This document shows positions 1-6,191 of a stretch of DNA of 6,191 nt, piece after piece. Under the pieces are notes generated by a model. It made no database searches, had not been told where the DNA came from, and saw only the letters and a list, made by a program, of their open reading frames with translations. The stretch is taken from the NCBI GenBank assembly GCA_013372965.1, contig JABXIR010000290.1:1-6191 (forward strand), in the 5' to 3' direction. The translations under genes and the position numbers were made by a program. The stretch comes from Gammaproteobacteria bacterium (GTDB lineage: Bacteria > Pseudomonadota > Gammaproteobacteria > Pseudomonadales > DSM-25080). Positions within the stretch are counted from its first letter, which is position 1; each line of letters begins with the position of its first letter.

Positions 1-428
1 AACTCTGCTTCACGAAGTACCTGCTTAAGTTGAGTTTCGACTCGATCGAAAAACTGTACCACTCGTGCATGTAGCTTTGCGTTTTCGCCTGCTAGTGCGT
101 CGCCAACTAAGATTCTTGCCATGCCTGGGTTGCGCTCACAAAAAGCGAGTATAAGGAACAATATGGCATCGCAACGCGACTCTGCCGTGGATTGGTCTTT
201 TAAGATCACCGCAACACGCTCAAAGACAGTCTGCTCGATAAATTCAATGAGTGCCTCGAACATTTTGGTTTTGCTTGGGAAATGCCTGTAAAGAGCGGCT
301 TCTGAAACGCCAACTTCTTGAGCGAGTTTAGCCGTCGTAATTCGGCCGTCTAAATCGCCTTCTAGCATGCCCGCAAGGGCCTGCAAGATGTGCTGTCGAC
401 GCGTCAATTTTTGATCTTGTGCAGACAT
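1..428 (-). CDS. slmA: Nucleoid occlusion factor SlmA (TetR family), 3' end outside window
   Basis: I translated the minus strand from the ATG at 428; 142 codons are readable and the gene runs off the left edge. The product closely matches SlmA as I know it from E. coli (198 aa), so roughly 55 C-terminal residues are missing. The TetR helix-turn-helix lies at about residues 29-50 (RITTAKLAQEVGVSEAALYR), followed by RHFPSKTKMF and the IEFIE stretch, all typical of SlmA. SlmA binds dispersed palindromic sites on the chromosome and, when DNA-bound, antagonises FtsZ polymerisation so that the septum does not close over the nucleoid. The start is supported by AGGT about 8 nt upstream. The gene lies 39 nt after argB on the same strand with no terminator or convincing promoter between them, so it is probably the last or a late gene of the coaBC-algC-argB operon. 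Confidence 0.93.
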   Translation of the reverse strand, partial: MSAQDQKLTRRQHILQALAGMLEGDLDGRITTAKLAQEVGVSEAALYRHFPSKTKMFEALIEFIEQTVFERVAVILKDQSTAESRCDAILFLILAFCERNPGMARILVGDALAGENAKLHARVVQFFDRVETQLKQVLREAE

Positions 429-461
429 AATAACTACCTAAAAAATTCGTTTACAACAGCC

Positions 462-1364
<903 letters not shown>

Positions 1365-1381
1365 TTAGCGGCTATCGCTAA
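1365..1381 (-). repeat. Inverted repeat over the algC stop codon
   Basis: TTAGCG and CGCTAA form a perfect 6-bp inverted repeat with a 5-nt loop that contains the algC TAA and lies just ahead of the argB ribosome site (GGAG at 1355-1358). In mRNA it could be a small hairpin influencing translational coupling between algC and argB. A near copy occurs at the end of argB (462-478). Confidence 0.5.
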
Positions 1382-3617
1382 GCAGGTCATCCCACTCAAC
1401 TTCAACAAGCTCTTGAGAAAGCATATCGTAGAACAATTGACGAATTCTCTGAAGTGCCTCTTCGCTATCACCTTCAAAACGGAAAGTAATGGCATTTTCA
1501 GTGTTGGACTTCCGAACCAACCCCCAACCGTCGCTAAATTCCACTCGGACACCATCAAGCGTCATGAACTCCGCGTCATCTGGCCAATTATGTTGCTGGT
1601 TCGCCACGCGCATGACATCTTCCTCGTATCCGAAGGAAACCGGAATGCGAATTTCAGGTGTCGCATGCATTTGCGGTAACATCGCCACCGCCTCAGATAG
1701 TGGTTGCTGACGTGTCGCCAAGAGTCGTAGGAGTCGAATCGCCGCATAGACGCCATCATCGAAGCCGTACCAATCGTCTGCCAAAAATATATGGCCCGAC
1801 AGCTCACCAGCGATCATCGCGCCGTCCTTAACCAGTCGATTGCGAATTATCGAGTGGCCCGACGCACACATGATGGCCGTCATCCCGTAACGCTCGACAT
1901 AGTTCGCCACAGAGTTTGAGCTTTTTATGTCATAAACGAGCTTTGCGTTCGGTTGCGATACCGATATTTCCTTCGCCAGGAGCATGAGCATCTGATCGGG
2001 CATAACCACATTACCTAGTTCGTCAACGGCGAATACTCGGTCGCCATCGCCATCGAGCGCGATGCCCAAGTCGGCTTCTTCATCGATAACACGCTGTCGC
2101 ATTACATCGAGGTTTGGAATATGAGACGGGTCGGGATCATGATTTGGAAACTCTCCGTCCGGATTGCAAAACAGTGGCACAACCTCACAACCAGCGGCAG
2201 CTAAAACTTTAGATGCCACTGGACCGGCAATACCGTTACCGCAGTCCAGTACAACCTTGAGCTGGATTTTAGCGCTAAGCCCTTTGAGAAGTCGCTTTGC
2301 GTATTCAGCCCGCAAATCTTTTTGAGAAAACGTCCCCTCGCCCAGCTGAAACTGATTGTTCATGACGGCTGCTTTAATTTCGCGAATTCGAGCACCATCG
2401 AGAACCGTGCCACCTAGGACAAGCTTCATGCCGTTATACTCTTTACCGTTGTGACTTGCTGTGATCATGACACCCGAGTTAAATTGTCCTTCCTCGGTAG
2501 CGTAATAAAGCAGACCTGACGGACCCTGACCAATATCAATCACATCGCAGCCGGTGCTGATGACCCCCTCGGAAAACTTCTCGAAAAAACGAGGCGAGTG
2601 AATGCGCGCGTCACGACAAATATAAATTCCCTTTCCGCCGTCTTTCAATACCAGCGAGCCAAAGGCTTTACCGAACTGCGTCAAAAAGCCATCGCTAAAG
2701 TCGTACGCCTTGCCTCTCACGTCGTAATCACGGAACACATGGTGGGGCACGTCAGTCCAATGCGAGTCATGCGCCGAGCTGTTTTTTCGGAGGCCTCGCG
2801 CCCGCTGGCGCTGAAATGCTCGCTCGGCGTTTTCGATTCGAATCGTAAAAAACAGGCCGATTAGCACGAGGAGACCACTCACACCGACCGCCACATAGAA
2901 TGGGGTTCCTGGAGATGACAGCGCATTGAGCTCGGCTTGGCTCAGTTCGAAACTGAACGACCAATAACGAGTCAGTGTTACTGGGGACTCAGTCTTGTAA
3001 CCCGACTCGCCCATTCCCTGAGAGAAAATTAGCCGAGGCGATGAGCCAGGTAGGGTTTGCAATATCGCGACCCTTCCTCGCTCGAGCTGCCCGATTAATA
3101 ATTGTGAGTAAAGAGACATTGGCCACGTTGCCAACCAAACATCCCCCCCCCGCTGAGTGATATCGCGAATATACCAAGCGTCTTCATACTGAAAAGCCTC
3201 AGAGGCGTATTCACCTGTTTCCAAAAACTGGCGGACCATACGGAAATCCCCGAAACGGAACGGAGGTGTCATTGCGTCCGACTGAGGCACATCGTTTAGC
3301 TCGCGCGCGTTGAGAAGCGCCTGCGCCCGAATGACATGCAGCTTAACTTCACTAGTACTCGGTGTAATCGTCTGCCAAGCGTTAGTACCACGACGAATTT
3401 GAGCGTACTGATCGACGAGCCGATTGAGTTCCGCGCCACTTTGACTGATGTGCGTTAAGATCGAAGCTTTCGTATCTTGAGTGTAAACCTCAAGTTTTTG
3501 TTGGGCACGATCGTTGATCTTATCTTCATCAATGGCGGCGCCAATAAAATAGACGACCGAAGCCAACACCAACGTACCTAATATTGCGGCCCATGATTTC
3601 CAGTGCATTCCAAACAC
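1365..3617 (-). CDS. algC: Membrane-anchored phosphomannomutase/phosphoglucomutase (AlgC type)
   Basis: A 750-residue fusion. Residues 9-28 and about 240-259 are hydrophobic membrane segments flanking a region of some 210 residues, probably periplasmic, whose start (31-75) looks helical. The basic stretch after the second segment (RQRARGLRK, 270s) fits a cytosolic C-terminus. From about 290 onward is a complete alpha-D-phosphohexomutase: FRDYDVRG (295-302), phosphoserine S388 in TASHNGKEYNGMK, metal loop DGDGDR (522-527), sugar-binding GELSGH (604-609) with GFDDG, and phosphate loop RKSNTEN (702-708). It interconverts mannose-6-P/mannose-1-P and glucose-6-P/glucose-1-P for alginate-like polymers, LPS and rhamnolipid precursors. 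Soluble AlgC is about 463 aa; longer forms with an N-terminal membrane part are, from memory, annotated in pseudomonads. The GTG start is supported by GGAG seven nt upstream. Oddities: a G9 run at codons 156-159, Gly for the usual Pro after SHN, and no dut gene upstream. The enzyme identity is firm; substrate preference and the N-terminal role are not. Confidence 0.93.
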   Translation of the reverse strand: MFGMHWKSWAAILGTLVLASVVYFIGAAIDEDKINDRAQQKLEVYTQDTKASILTHISQSGAELNRLVDQYAQIRRGTNAWQTITPSTSEVKLHVIRAQALLNARELNDVPQSDAMTPPFRFGDFRMVRQFLETGEYASEAFQYEDAWYIRDITQRGGDVWLATWPMSLYSQLLIGQLERGRVAILQTLPGSSPRLIFSQGMGESGYKTESPVTLTRYWSFSFELSQAELNALSSPGTPFYVAVGVSGLLVLIGLFFTIRIENAERAFQRQRARGLRKNSSAHDSHWTDVPHHVFRDYDVRGKAYDFSDGFLTQFGKAFGSLVLKDGGKGIYICRDARIHSPRFFEKFSEGVISTGCDVIDIGQGPSGLLYYATEEGQFNSGVMITASHNGKEYNGMKLVLGGTVLDGARIREIKAAVMNNQFQLGEGTFSQKDLRAEYAKRLLKGLSAKIQLKVVLDCGNGIAGPVASKVLAAAGCEVVPLFCNPDGEFPNHDPDPSHIPNLDVMRQRVIDEEADLGIALDGDGDRVFAVDELGNVVMPDQMLMLLAKEISVSQPNAKLVYDIKSSNSVANYVERYGMTAIMCASGHSIIRNRLVKDGAMIAGELSGHIFLADDWYGFDDGVYAAIRLLRLLATRQQPLSEAVAMLPQMHATPEIRIPVSFGYEEDVMRVANQQHNWPDDAEFMTLDGVRVEFSDGWGLVRKSNTENAITFRFEGDSEEALQRIRQLFYDMLSQELVEVEWDDLLSDSR
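3143..3151 (-). repeat. Homopolymer G9 tract inside algC
   Basis: Nine consecutive C on the plus strand (G on the coding strand) spell part of CGG GGG GGG GAT, codons R156-G157-G158-D159 in the predicted periplasmic region. The gene is in frame at nine G. With ten G the frame would end at the stop at 2989-2991; with eight G it would end at 3095-3097. Both come before the second membrane segment and the mutase domain. Confidence 0.9.
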
Positions 3618-3624
3618 GCAATCA

Positions 3625-3628
3625 CTCC
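3625..3628 (-). promoter_or_regulatory. algC ribosome binding site supporting a GTG start
   Basis: GGAG lies seven nt upstream of GTG 3617 in the 14-nt coaBC-algC gap. The next in-frame ATG (3608) would be 16 nt away, too far for good initiation. The site shows that translation of the membrane-anchored long form is intended. Confidence 0.7.
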
Positions 3629-3631
3629 AAT

Positions 3632-4846
3632 TTATTTATTGTTATTCGTTTTTTCGGCGATCAATGACACCAGATGACGTGCAAGCGCATGTTTCGATCG
3701 ACGCCCTAAGTGCACCTGTGATGTGTCGTCGATCCAATAAGCTTCGTTGTCATCGGAATTAAAACCGATTCCAGGCCGAGATACATCGTTTGCAACAATT
3801 GCATCCAGACCTTTTTTGTCGAGTTTTGCACGAGCGTAATTCAATACATCATTCGTCTCGGCGGCAAACCCCACAACAAACATTGGTCGAGTCTCGGAGG
3901 CAGACACCGTTGCGAGTACATCAGGGTTTTGCACTAGCTCTAACGTCAGGTTGTTGTCTGTTTTTTTCATCTTGTGCGAGTGCTGATGAGCAACTCGGTA
4001 ATCCGCAACCGCTGCGGTTGCGATAAAGACATCTGCCTGAGCGCTGTACTGAAGAGCGGCGTCAAGGAGTTGTTCCGCTGTTTCGATATTGACACAGTGC
4101 GCCCTATCGGGCGGCTGAAGTTGCGTAGGACCCGTAATAAGAATCACTTTTGCTCCGGCATCGAGAGCGCTTTGAGCGATTGCGTATCCCATCTTCCCCG
4201 ACGAATGATTCGAAATGTAGCGCACAGGGTCGATTGGCTCTCGAGTAGGTCCCGCTGTGATCACCACCGTCTTACCCGCTAACTCACCACTTTCAAACGA
4301 ATTCGCGGCGAGTTCAACAAGCTCTAAAACCTCAAGCATGCGCCCCGCACCGATATCGCCACACGCCTGACTTCCAACACCCGGCCCAAAAATTGACACG
4401 CCACGCTGCTTAAGTTGTTGTAGGTTGTCTTGAGTTGCTGAGTTCGCCCACATCTGTTGGTTCATTGCGGGCGCGATCGCCAGTTTCGCATCGGAGGCGA
4501 GGCAGACCGTTGTTAGCAAATCATTGGCCAAGCCACCCACCAAGCGAGCCATAAAGTCTGCGGTTGCTGGGGCGACTAGAATCAAATCGGCCCACTTAGC
4601 CAGCTCGATGTGCCCCATACCCGCTTCTGCCTCTTCATCGAGAAGCGTCGTACCGACTGGATGACCTGAGACCGCTTGGAGCGTTAATGGAGTAATAAAC
4701 TCTTGTGCTCCGGGAGTCATTACCACGCGCACGTCGGCGCCTTCGTCTTTTAAGCGTCGAACCAGATCAGGAACTTTATAGGCCGCGATCCCACCGGTGA
4801 TCCCCACCAGAACGCGCCGATTAACTAACGTTTTATGCGGTGCCAT
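3632..4846 (-). CDS. coaBC: Bifunctional phosphopantothenoylcysteine decarboxylase / phosphopantothenate-cysteine ligase
   Basis: CoaBC (Dfp) makes 4'-phosphopantetheine: the C-terminal CoaB half joins 4'-phosphopantothenate and cysteine using CTP, and the N-terminal FMN-dependent CoaC half decarboxylates the product. Numbering from the ATG at 4846 (404 aa; E. coli 406), the CoaC half shows GITGGIAAYK (15-24, flavin binding), catalytic H79 in GHIEL, N129 in PAMNQQM and C162 in SQACGDIG. The CoaB half begins near 190 and shows AGPTREPIDPVRY, N213 in ISNHSSGKMG, the KMKK lysines (292-295), FAAETN and ANDVS. All expected catalytic residues are present, so the protein should be active. Two in-frame TTG codons (4849 and 4852) are alternative starts; an in-frame TAG at 4856-4858 excludes anything longer. 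It heads the minus-strand cluster and diverges from radC. The stop is 14 nt before the algC GTG, implying co-transcription. Confidence 0.96.
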   Translation of the reverse strand: MAPHKTLVNRRVLVGITGGIAAYKVPDLVRRLKDEGADVRVVMTPGAQEFITPLTLQAVSGHPVGTTLLDEEAEAGMGHIELAKWADLILVAPATADFMARLVGGLANDLLTTVCLASDAKLAIAPAMNQQMWANSATQDNLQQLKQRGVSIFGPGVGSQACGDIGAGRMLEVLELVELAANSFESGELAGKTVVITAGPTREPIDPVRYISNHSSGKMGYAIAQSALDAGAKVILITGPTQLQPPDRAHCVNIETAEQLLDAALQYSAQADVFIATAAVADYRVAHQHSHKMKKTDNNLTLELVQNPDVLATVSASETRPMFVVGFAAETNDVLNYARAKLDKKGLDAIVANDVSRPGIGFNSDDNEAYWIDDTSQVHLGRRSKHALARHLVSLIAEKTNNNK

Positions 4847-4910
4847 CAACAAACACTACCTTGTATTTTTCTCTAATCACCTTAACACAATTTTAGATTT
4901 TCAGAGACCT
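4847..4910. promoter_or_regulatory. Divergent coaBC/radC intergenic region
   Basis: This 64-nt AT-rich gap must hold the 5' signals of both genes unless their promoters lie inside the opposite coding regions. On the minus strand TAAAAT (within CTAAAATTG) is a possible -10 for coaBC but has no good -35 at 16-18 nt. On the plus strand TTGTAT (4861-4866) is a possible -35 for radC with only a poor -10 (CACAAT) at 19 nt. I see no palindromic operator. The divergent arrangement is certain; the individual promoter elements are guesses. Confidence 0.4.
4856..4862 (-). promoter_or_regulatory. coaBC ribosome binding site deciding the start
   Basis: AAGGTAG on the minus strand is the only good Shine-Dalgarno match. 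AAGG ends 12 nt before the ATG at 4846, 9 nt before TTG 4849 and 6 nt before TTG 4852. The TAG within it is in frame with coaBC and ends any upstream extension. I prefer the ATG by codon type, but a TTG start two residues longer cannot be excluded. Confidence 0.6.
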
Positions 4911-5477
4911 ATGAATCCACAACAAAAAGCAAAACACACAGACACTGAAAATACGCGCCTTTCGACACTAATCACTGAAGTTAATCAACTCACCGATCAC
5001 TGGTTAGCTTGCGCTCCAAACGAGAGCAAGCCGTCTCCAACGCAACACTTCGCGATACATGAGTTATCTAAGCACCTCTATTTATCGACTCTACGTCAAG
5101 GGCCGATTTTCGATAATCCCGAGGCAGTTCGGGGCTACCTCTCCTCTGAGTTAAAACACTTAACCCGAGAAACCTTCTGGGTTTTGCTACTTAACAACCG
5201 TCACGAACTCATTCATTCAGAAGCACTTTTTAAGGGCACGCTTAACGCCGCTGCCGTTTACCCGAGAGAAGTGGCAATTCTCGCGCTGGAACACCAAGCC
5301 TCAGCAATTATTATCGCTCACAACCACCCTTCAGGCAGTTGTGAGCCGAGTCGAGCAGATCTGGCAATCACGTCTAGACTCAAGGACGCATTAGCGCTAA
5401 TCGATGTAAGTGTTCTCGACCATTTCTTAATTTCTAAGAACGAAGTATTATCGTTTGCACAACATGGTTGGGTTTAG
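4911..5477 (+). CDS. radC: RadC-family JAB/MPN domain protein lacking the N-terminal helix-hairpin-helix
   Basis: A 188-residue protein in the conserved radC position between coaBC and rpmB. From about residue 51 it follows RadC: FDNPEAVRGYL, RETFWVLLLNNRHELI, LFKGTLNAAAVYPREV, and the metal-binding motif HNHPSGSCEPSRAD with H137, H139, S147 and D150. E87 or E120 could provide the glutamate of the JAMM signature. The C-terminal VLDHFLISKNEVLSFAQHGWV matches the family end. E. coli RadC is about 222 aa. The first 50 residues here contain neither the usual LSDAELLA-type segment nor the KGIGxAK helix-hairpin-helix, only a polar stretch that may be its eroded remnant. Upstream sequence is coaBC on the other strand, so the domain is not hidden in another frame. 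The ATG at 4911 is the only methionine start within the intergenic gap; the ribosome site (AGAG) is weak. RadC function is unsettled; a role in DNA repair is historical and doubtful. Confidence 0.88.
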   Translation: MNPQQKAKHTDTENTRLSTLITEVNQLTDHWLACAPNESKPSPTQHFAIHELSKHLYLSTLRQGPIFDNPEAVRGYLSSELKHLTRETFWVLLLNNRHELIHSEALFKGTLNAAAVYPREVAILALEHQASAIIIAHNHPSGSCEPSRADLAITSRLKDALALIDVSVLDHFLISKNEVLSFAQHGWV

Positions 5478-5496
5478 ATCAATTTCACCGTATAAT
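5468..5496 (+). promoter_or_regulatory. Distal sigma-70 promoter for rpmB-rpmG (P1)
   Basis: The -35 TTGGGT (5468-5473), a 17-nt spacer and a perfect -10 TATAAT (5491-5496) are followed by a GC-rich discriminator CTGCGCCG. The -35 lies inside the last codons of radC and the spacer covers its stop codon. A GC-rich discriminator is typical of rRNA and ribosomal protein promoters under negative ppGpp/DksA control, and the E. coli rpmB-rpmG operon is known to be under stringent control. Start of transcription is inferred at about 5503. Confidence 0.72.
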
Positions 5497-5531
5497 CTGC
5501 GCCGTCAAAACAGGCATCGTGTGCTCAAAAT

Positions 5532-5558
5532 AAGTACATTCGATTACTTTTTGTACTT
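5532..5558 (+). repeat. Inverted repeat AAGTACA/TGTACTT between P1 and P2
   Basis: AAGTACA (5532-5538) is the exact reverse complement of TGTACTT (5552-5558), separated by 13 nt. The octamer TACTTTTT occurs twice in tandem here (5545-5552 and 5554-5561), so the left arm can also pair with the first copy's TACTT (5545-5549). It lies only in the P1 transcript and just upstream of the P2 -35. It could be a weak RNA hairpin or an operator-like site; the sequence alone does not decide. Confidence 0.35.
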
Positions 5559-5573
5559 TTTCTGGCGTAATAC

Positions 5574-5602
5574 TTGTCTACGTCGAAAGATTTTGGTATA
5601 AA
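5574..5602 (+). promoter_or_regulatory. Proximal sigma-70 promoter for rpmB-rpmG (P2)
   Basis: The -35 TTGTCT (5574-5579), a 17-nt spacer and -10 TATAAA (5597-5602) are preceded by TGG, which forms an extended -10 (TGN). The discriminator region TCGCGACC is GC-rich. It would give a leader of about 95 nt before the rpmB start. Together with P1 it forms a tandem promoter pair. Confidence 0.68.
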
Positions 5603-5615
5603 TCGCGACCTTTCT

Positions 5616-5669
5616 GGGGCTTACCCCTAAAGTTGACAGAATTCGGATTTCGCCCGGTAAATATCGGGC
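5616..5669 (+). promoter_or_regulatory. rpmB leader with two short hairpins
   Basis: Hairpin 1 is GGGG (5616-5619), loop CTTA, CCCC (5624-5627). Hairpin 2 is GCCCGGT (5652-5658), loop AAAT, ATCGGGC (5663-5669), a 7-bp stem with one G-U pair. Both would be in transcripts from either promoter and end 25 nt before the GAGG ribosome site. They could stabilise the mRNA or serve as a protein target. As far as I recall, E. coli rpmB-rpmG shows no autogenous translational control, so regulation by L28 is not assumed. Neither hairpin has a T-run, so they are not terminators. Confidence 0.4.
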
Positions 5670-5704
5670 AGCCAATGCAACCGAGAGATTTTTGAGGCGA
5701 TATC

Positions 5705-5941
5705 ATGTCTAAAGTATGTCAAGTTACCGGCAAACGCCCTGTAACTGGAAACAATGTTTCACACGCTAAAAACCGCACTAAGCGTCGTTTTGAGCCAAAC
5801 CTACATCACCACCGTTTTTGGGTTGAGTCTGAAAAGCGTTTCGTACGCCTTCGTCTTAGCTCAAAGGGTATGCGCATCATCGACAAGAAAGGCATCGATG
5901 CCGTTCTTGCTGACATTCGCGCTCGTGGCGAAGCTGTATAA
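5705..5941 (+). CDS. rpmB: 50S ribosomal protein L28
   Basis: A 78-residue protein, the same length as E. coli L28 and nearly colinear with it: [17 protein letters not shown] at the start, the basic [14 protein letters not shown] segment, [13 protein letters not shown], then [12 protein letters not shown] and a C-terminal helix. L28 is a late-assembling component of the large ribosomal subunit near the E site. Only one cysteine (C5) is present, so this is the zinc-independent form and no Zur-regulated paralogue behaviour is expected. GAGG lies seven nt before the ATG. It is the first gene of the rpmB-rpmG unit and follows a 227-nt leader with two promoters. I am certain of the identity. Confidence 0.98.
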   Translation: MSKVCQVTGKRPVTGNNVSHAKNRTKRRFEPNLHHHRFWVESEKRFVRLRLSSKGMRIIDKKGIDAVLADIRARGEAV

Positions 5942-5969
5942 GCTTCCTTAACATCAGGAGAGAATTCAG

Positions 5970-6125
5970 ATGCGTGATAAGATCCGTTTAGTATCAAGTG
6001 CTGGCACTGGTCACTTTTACACCACTGACAAGAACAAGCGTACAATGCCTGAGAAGATGGAGATCAAGAAATACGATCCTGTCGTTCGCAAGCACGTTAT
6101 GTACAAAGAAGCTAAGATCAAATAA
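5970..6125 (+). CDS. rpmG: 50S ribosomal protein L33
   Basis: A 51-residue basic protein beginning [16 protein letters not shown] and ending VMYKEAKIK, clearly L33 of the large ribosomal subunit, located near the E-site tRNA. It has no cysteines, so it is the zinc-free type. E. coli L33 carries about four extra N-terminal residues (MAKG-like); the shorter start here agrees with Pseudomonas-type L33 and is supported by AGGAG nine nt before the ATG. It follows rpmB by 28 nt with no terminator or promoter between, so the two are co-transcribed as in most gammaproteobacteria. The gene ends 17 nt before a strong intrinsic terminator. Confidence 0.98.
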   Translation: MRDKIRLVSSAGTGHFYTTDKNKRTMPEKMEIKKYDPVVRKHVMYKEAKIK

Positions 6126-6142
6126 TCGATCCCGTGCTTCAT

Positions 6143-6171
6143 AAAAAGCCTCCGCATTGCGGGGGCTTTTT
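6143..6171 (+). terminator. Intrinsic terminator of rpmB-rpmG
   Basis: AAAAAGCCTCCGC (6143-6155), loop ATT, GCGGGGGCTTTTT (6159-6171). This gives a 13-bp stem with a single U-G wobble and a T-run on the 3' side. The A-run on the 5' side means that it could also terminate transcription arriving from the right on the minus strand. It closes the ribosomal protein operon. The remaining 20 nt of the window (6172-6191) show nothing recognisable. Confidence 0.93.
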
Positions 6172-6191
6172 AGTTTCTGCCTCACTCAATC

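Noticed and set aside
2989..3177. A 62-residue minus-strand open frame overlapping algC around the G9 tract.
   Set aside because: It is a shadow of algC in another frame, with no ribosome site or recognisable product. It matters only as the reading frame entered after a one-base insertion in the G tract.
3912..3923. GCGAGTACATCA in coaBC and GTGAGTAAAGAG near 3104 as possible SlmA binding sites.
   Set aside because: Each matches the palindromic GTGAGTACTCAC consensus in only one half and lies inside a gene, which is no better than chance.
4797..4910. A 38-residue upstream extension of radC overlapping coaBC in antisense.
   Set aside because: It lies over the conserved coaBC start on the other strand, resembles no RadC N-terminus, and the ATG at 4911 fits the family-like portion better.
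5806..6185. Minus-strand open frames opposite rpmB and rpmG.
   Set aside because: They are antisense shadows of two certain ribosomal protein genes, and one crosses the terminator hairpin.

Overview
The window is an ordinary housekeeping segment from a gammaproteobacterium. L28, L33, N-acetylglutamate kinase, the CoaBC fusion and SlmA all read at close to full length as gammaproteobacterial proteins. The four-residue-shorter L33 start, the long arginine-sensitive type of ArgB and an AlgC-type phosphomannomutase next to ArgB point towards the pseudomonad/marine Cellvibrio-like side rather than the enterics. I cannot name a genus. The gene order is a hybrid: radC-coaBC-algC-argB as in Pseudomonas, with slmA attached, which sits in the enteric dut-slmA block.

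Layout, left to right. On the minus strand, read from about 4850 down to 1, lie coaBC, algC, argB and slmA. The first three are separated by gaps of 14 and 15 nt, and argB and slmA by 39 nt. There is no terminator in any gap, so this looks like one operon; slmA runs off the left edge. On the plus strand are radC, then rpmB and rpmG. radC and coaBC diverge from a 64-nt gap. rpmB-rpmG is preceded by a 227-nt leader with two good tandem sigma-70 promoters and small hairpins, and ends in a strong intrinsic terminator at 6143-6171. No gene-free stretch exceeds 300 nt.

Functions. coaBC makes 4'-phosphopantetheine for coenzyme A. algC supplies mannose-1-P/glucose-1-P for surface polysaccharides and is here fused to a membrane-anchored N-terminal sensor-like region. 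argB performs the second step of arginine synthesis. slmA protects the nucleoid from division. rpmB and rpmG encode ribosomal proteins L28 and L33. radC encodes a JAB/MPN metalloprotease-fold protein of unclear function.

I saw no mobile element, CRISPR array, defence system or clearly new system. The points most worth a second look are a run of nine G residues in frame inside algC that could act as a slippage switch, the loss of the N-terminal helix-hairpin-helix part of RadC, the absence of dut from between coaBC and algC, changed residues in the AlgC active-site loops, and a near-identical 17-nt element at the ends of both algC and argB.
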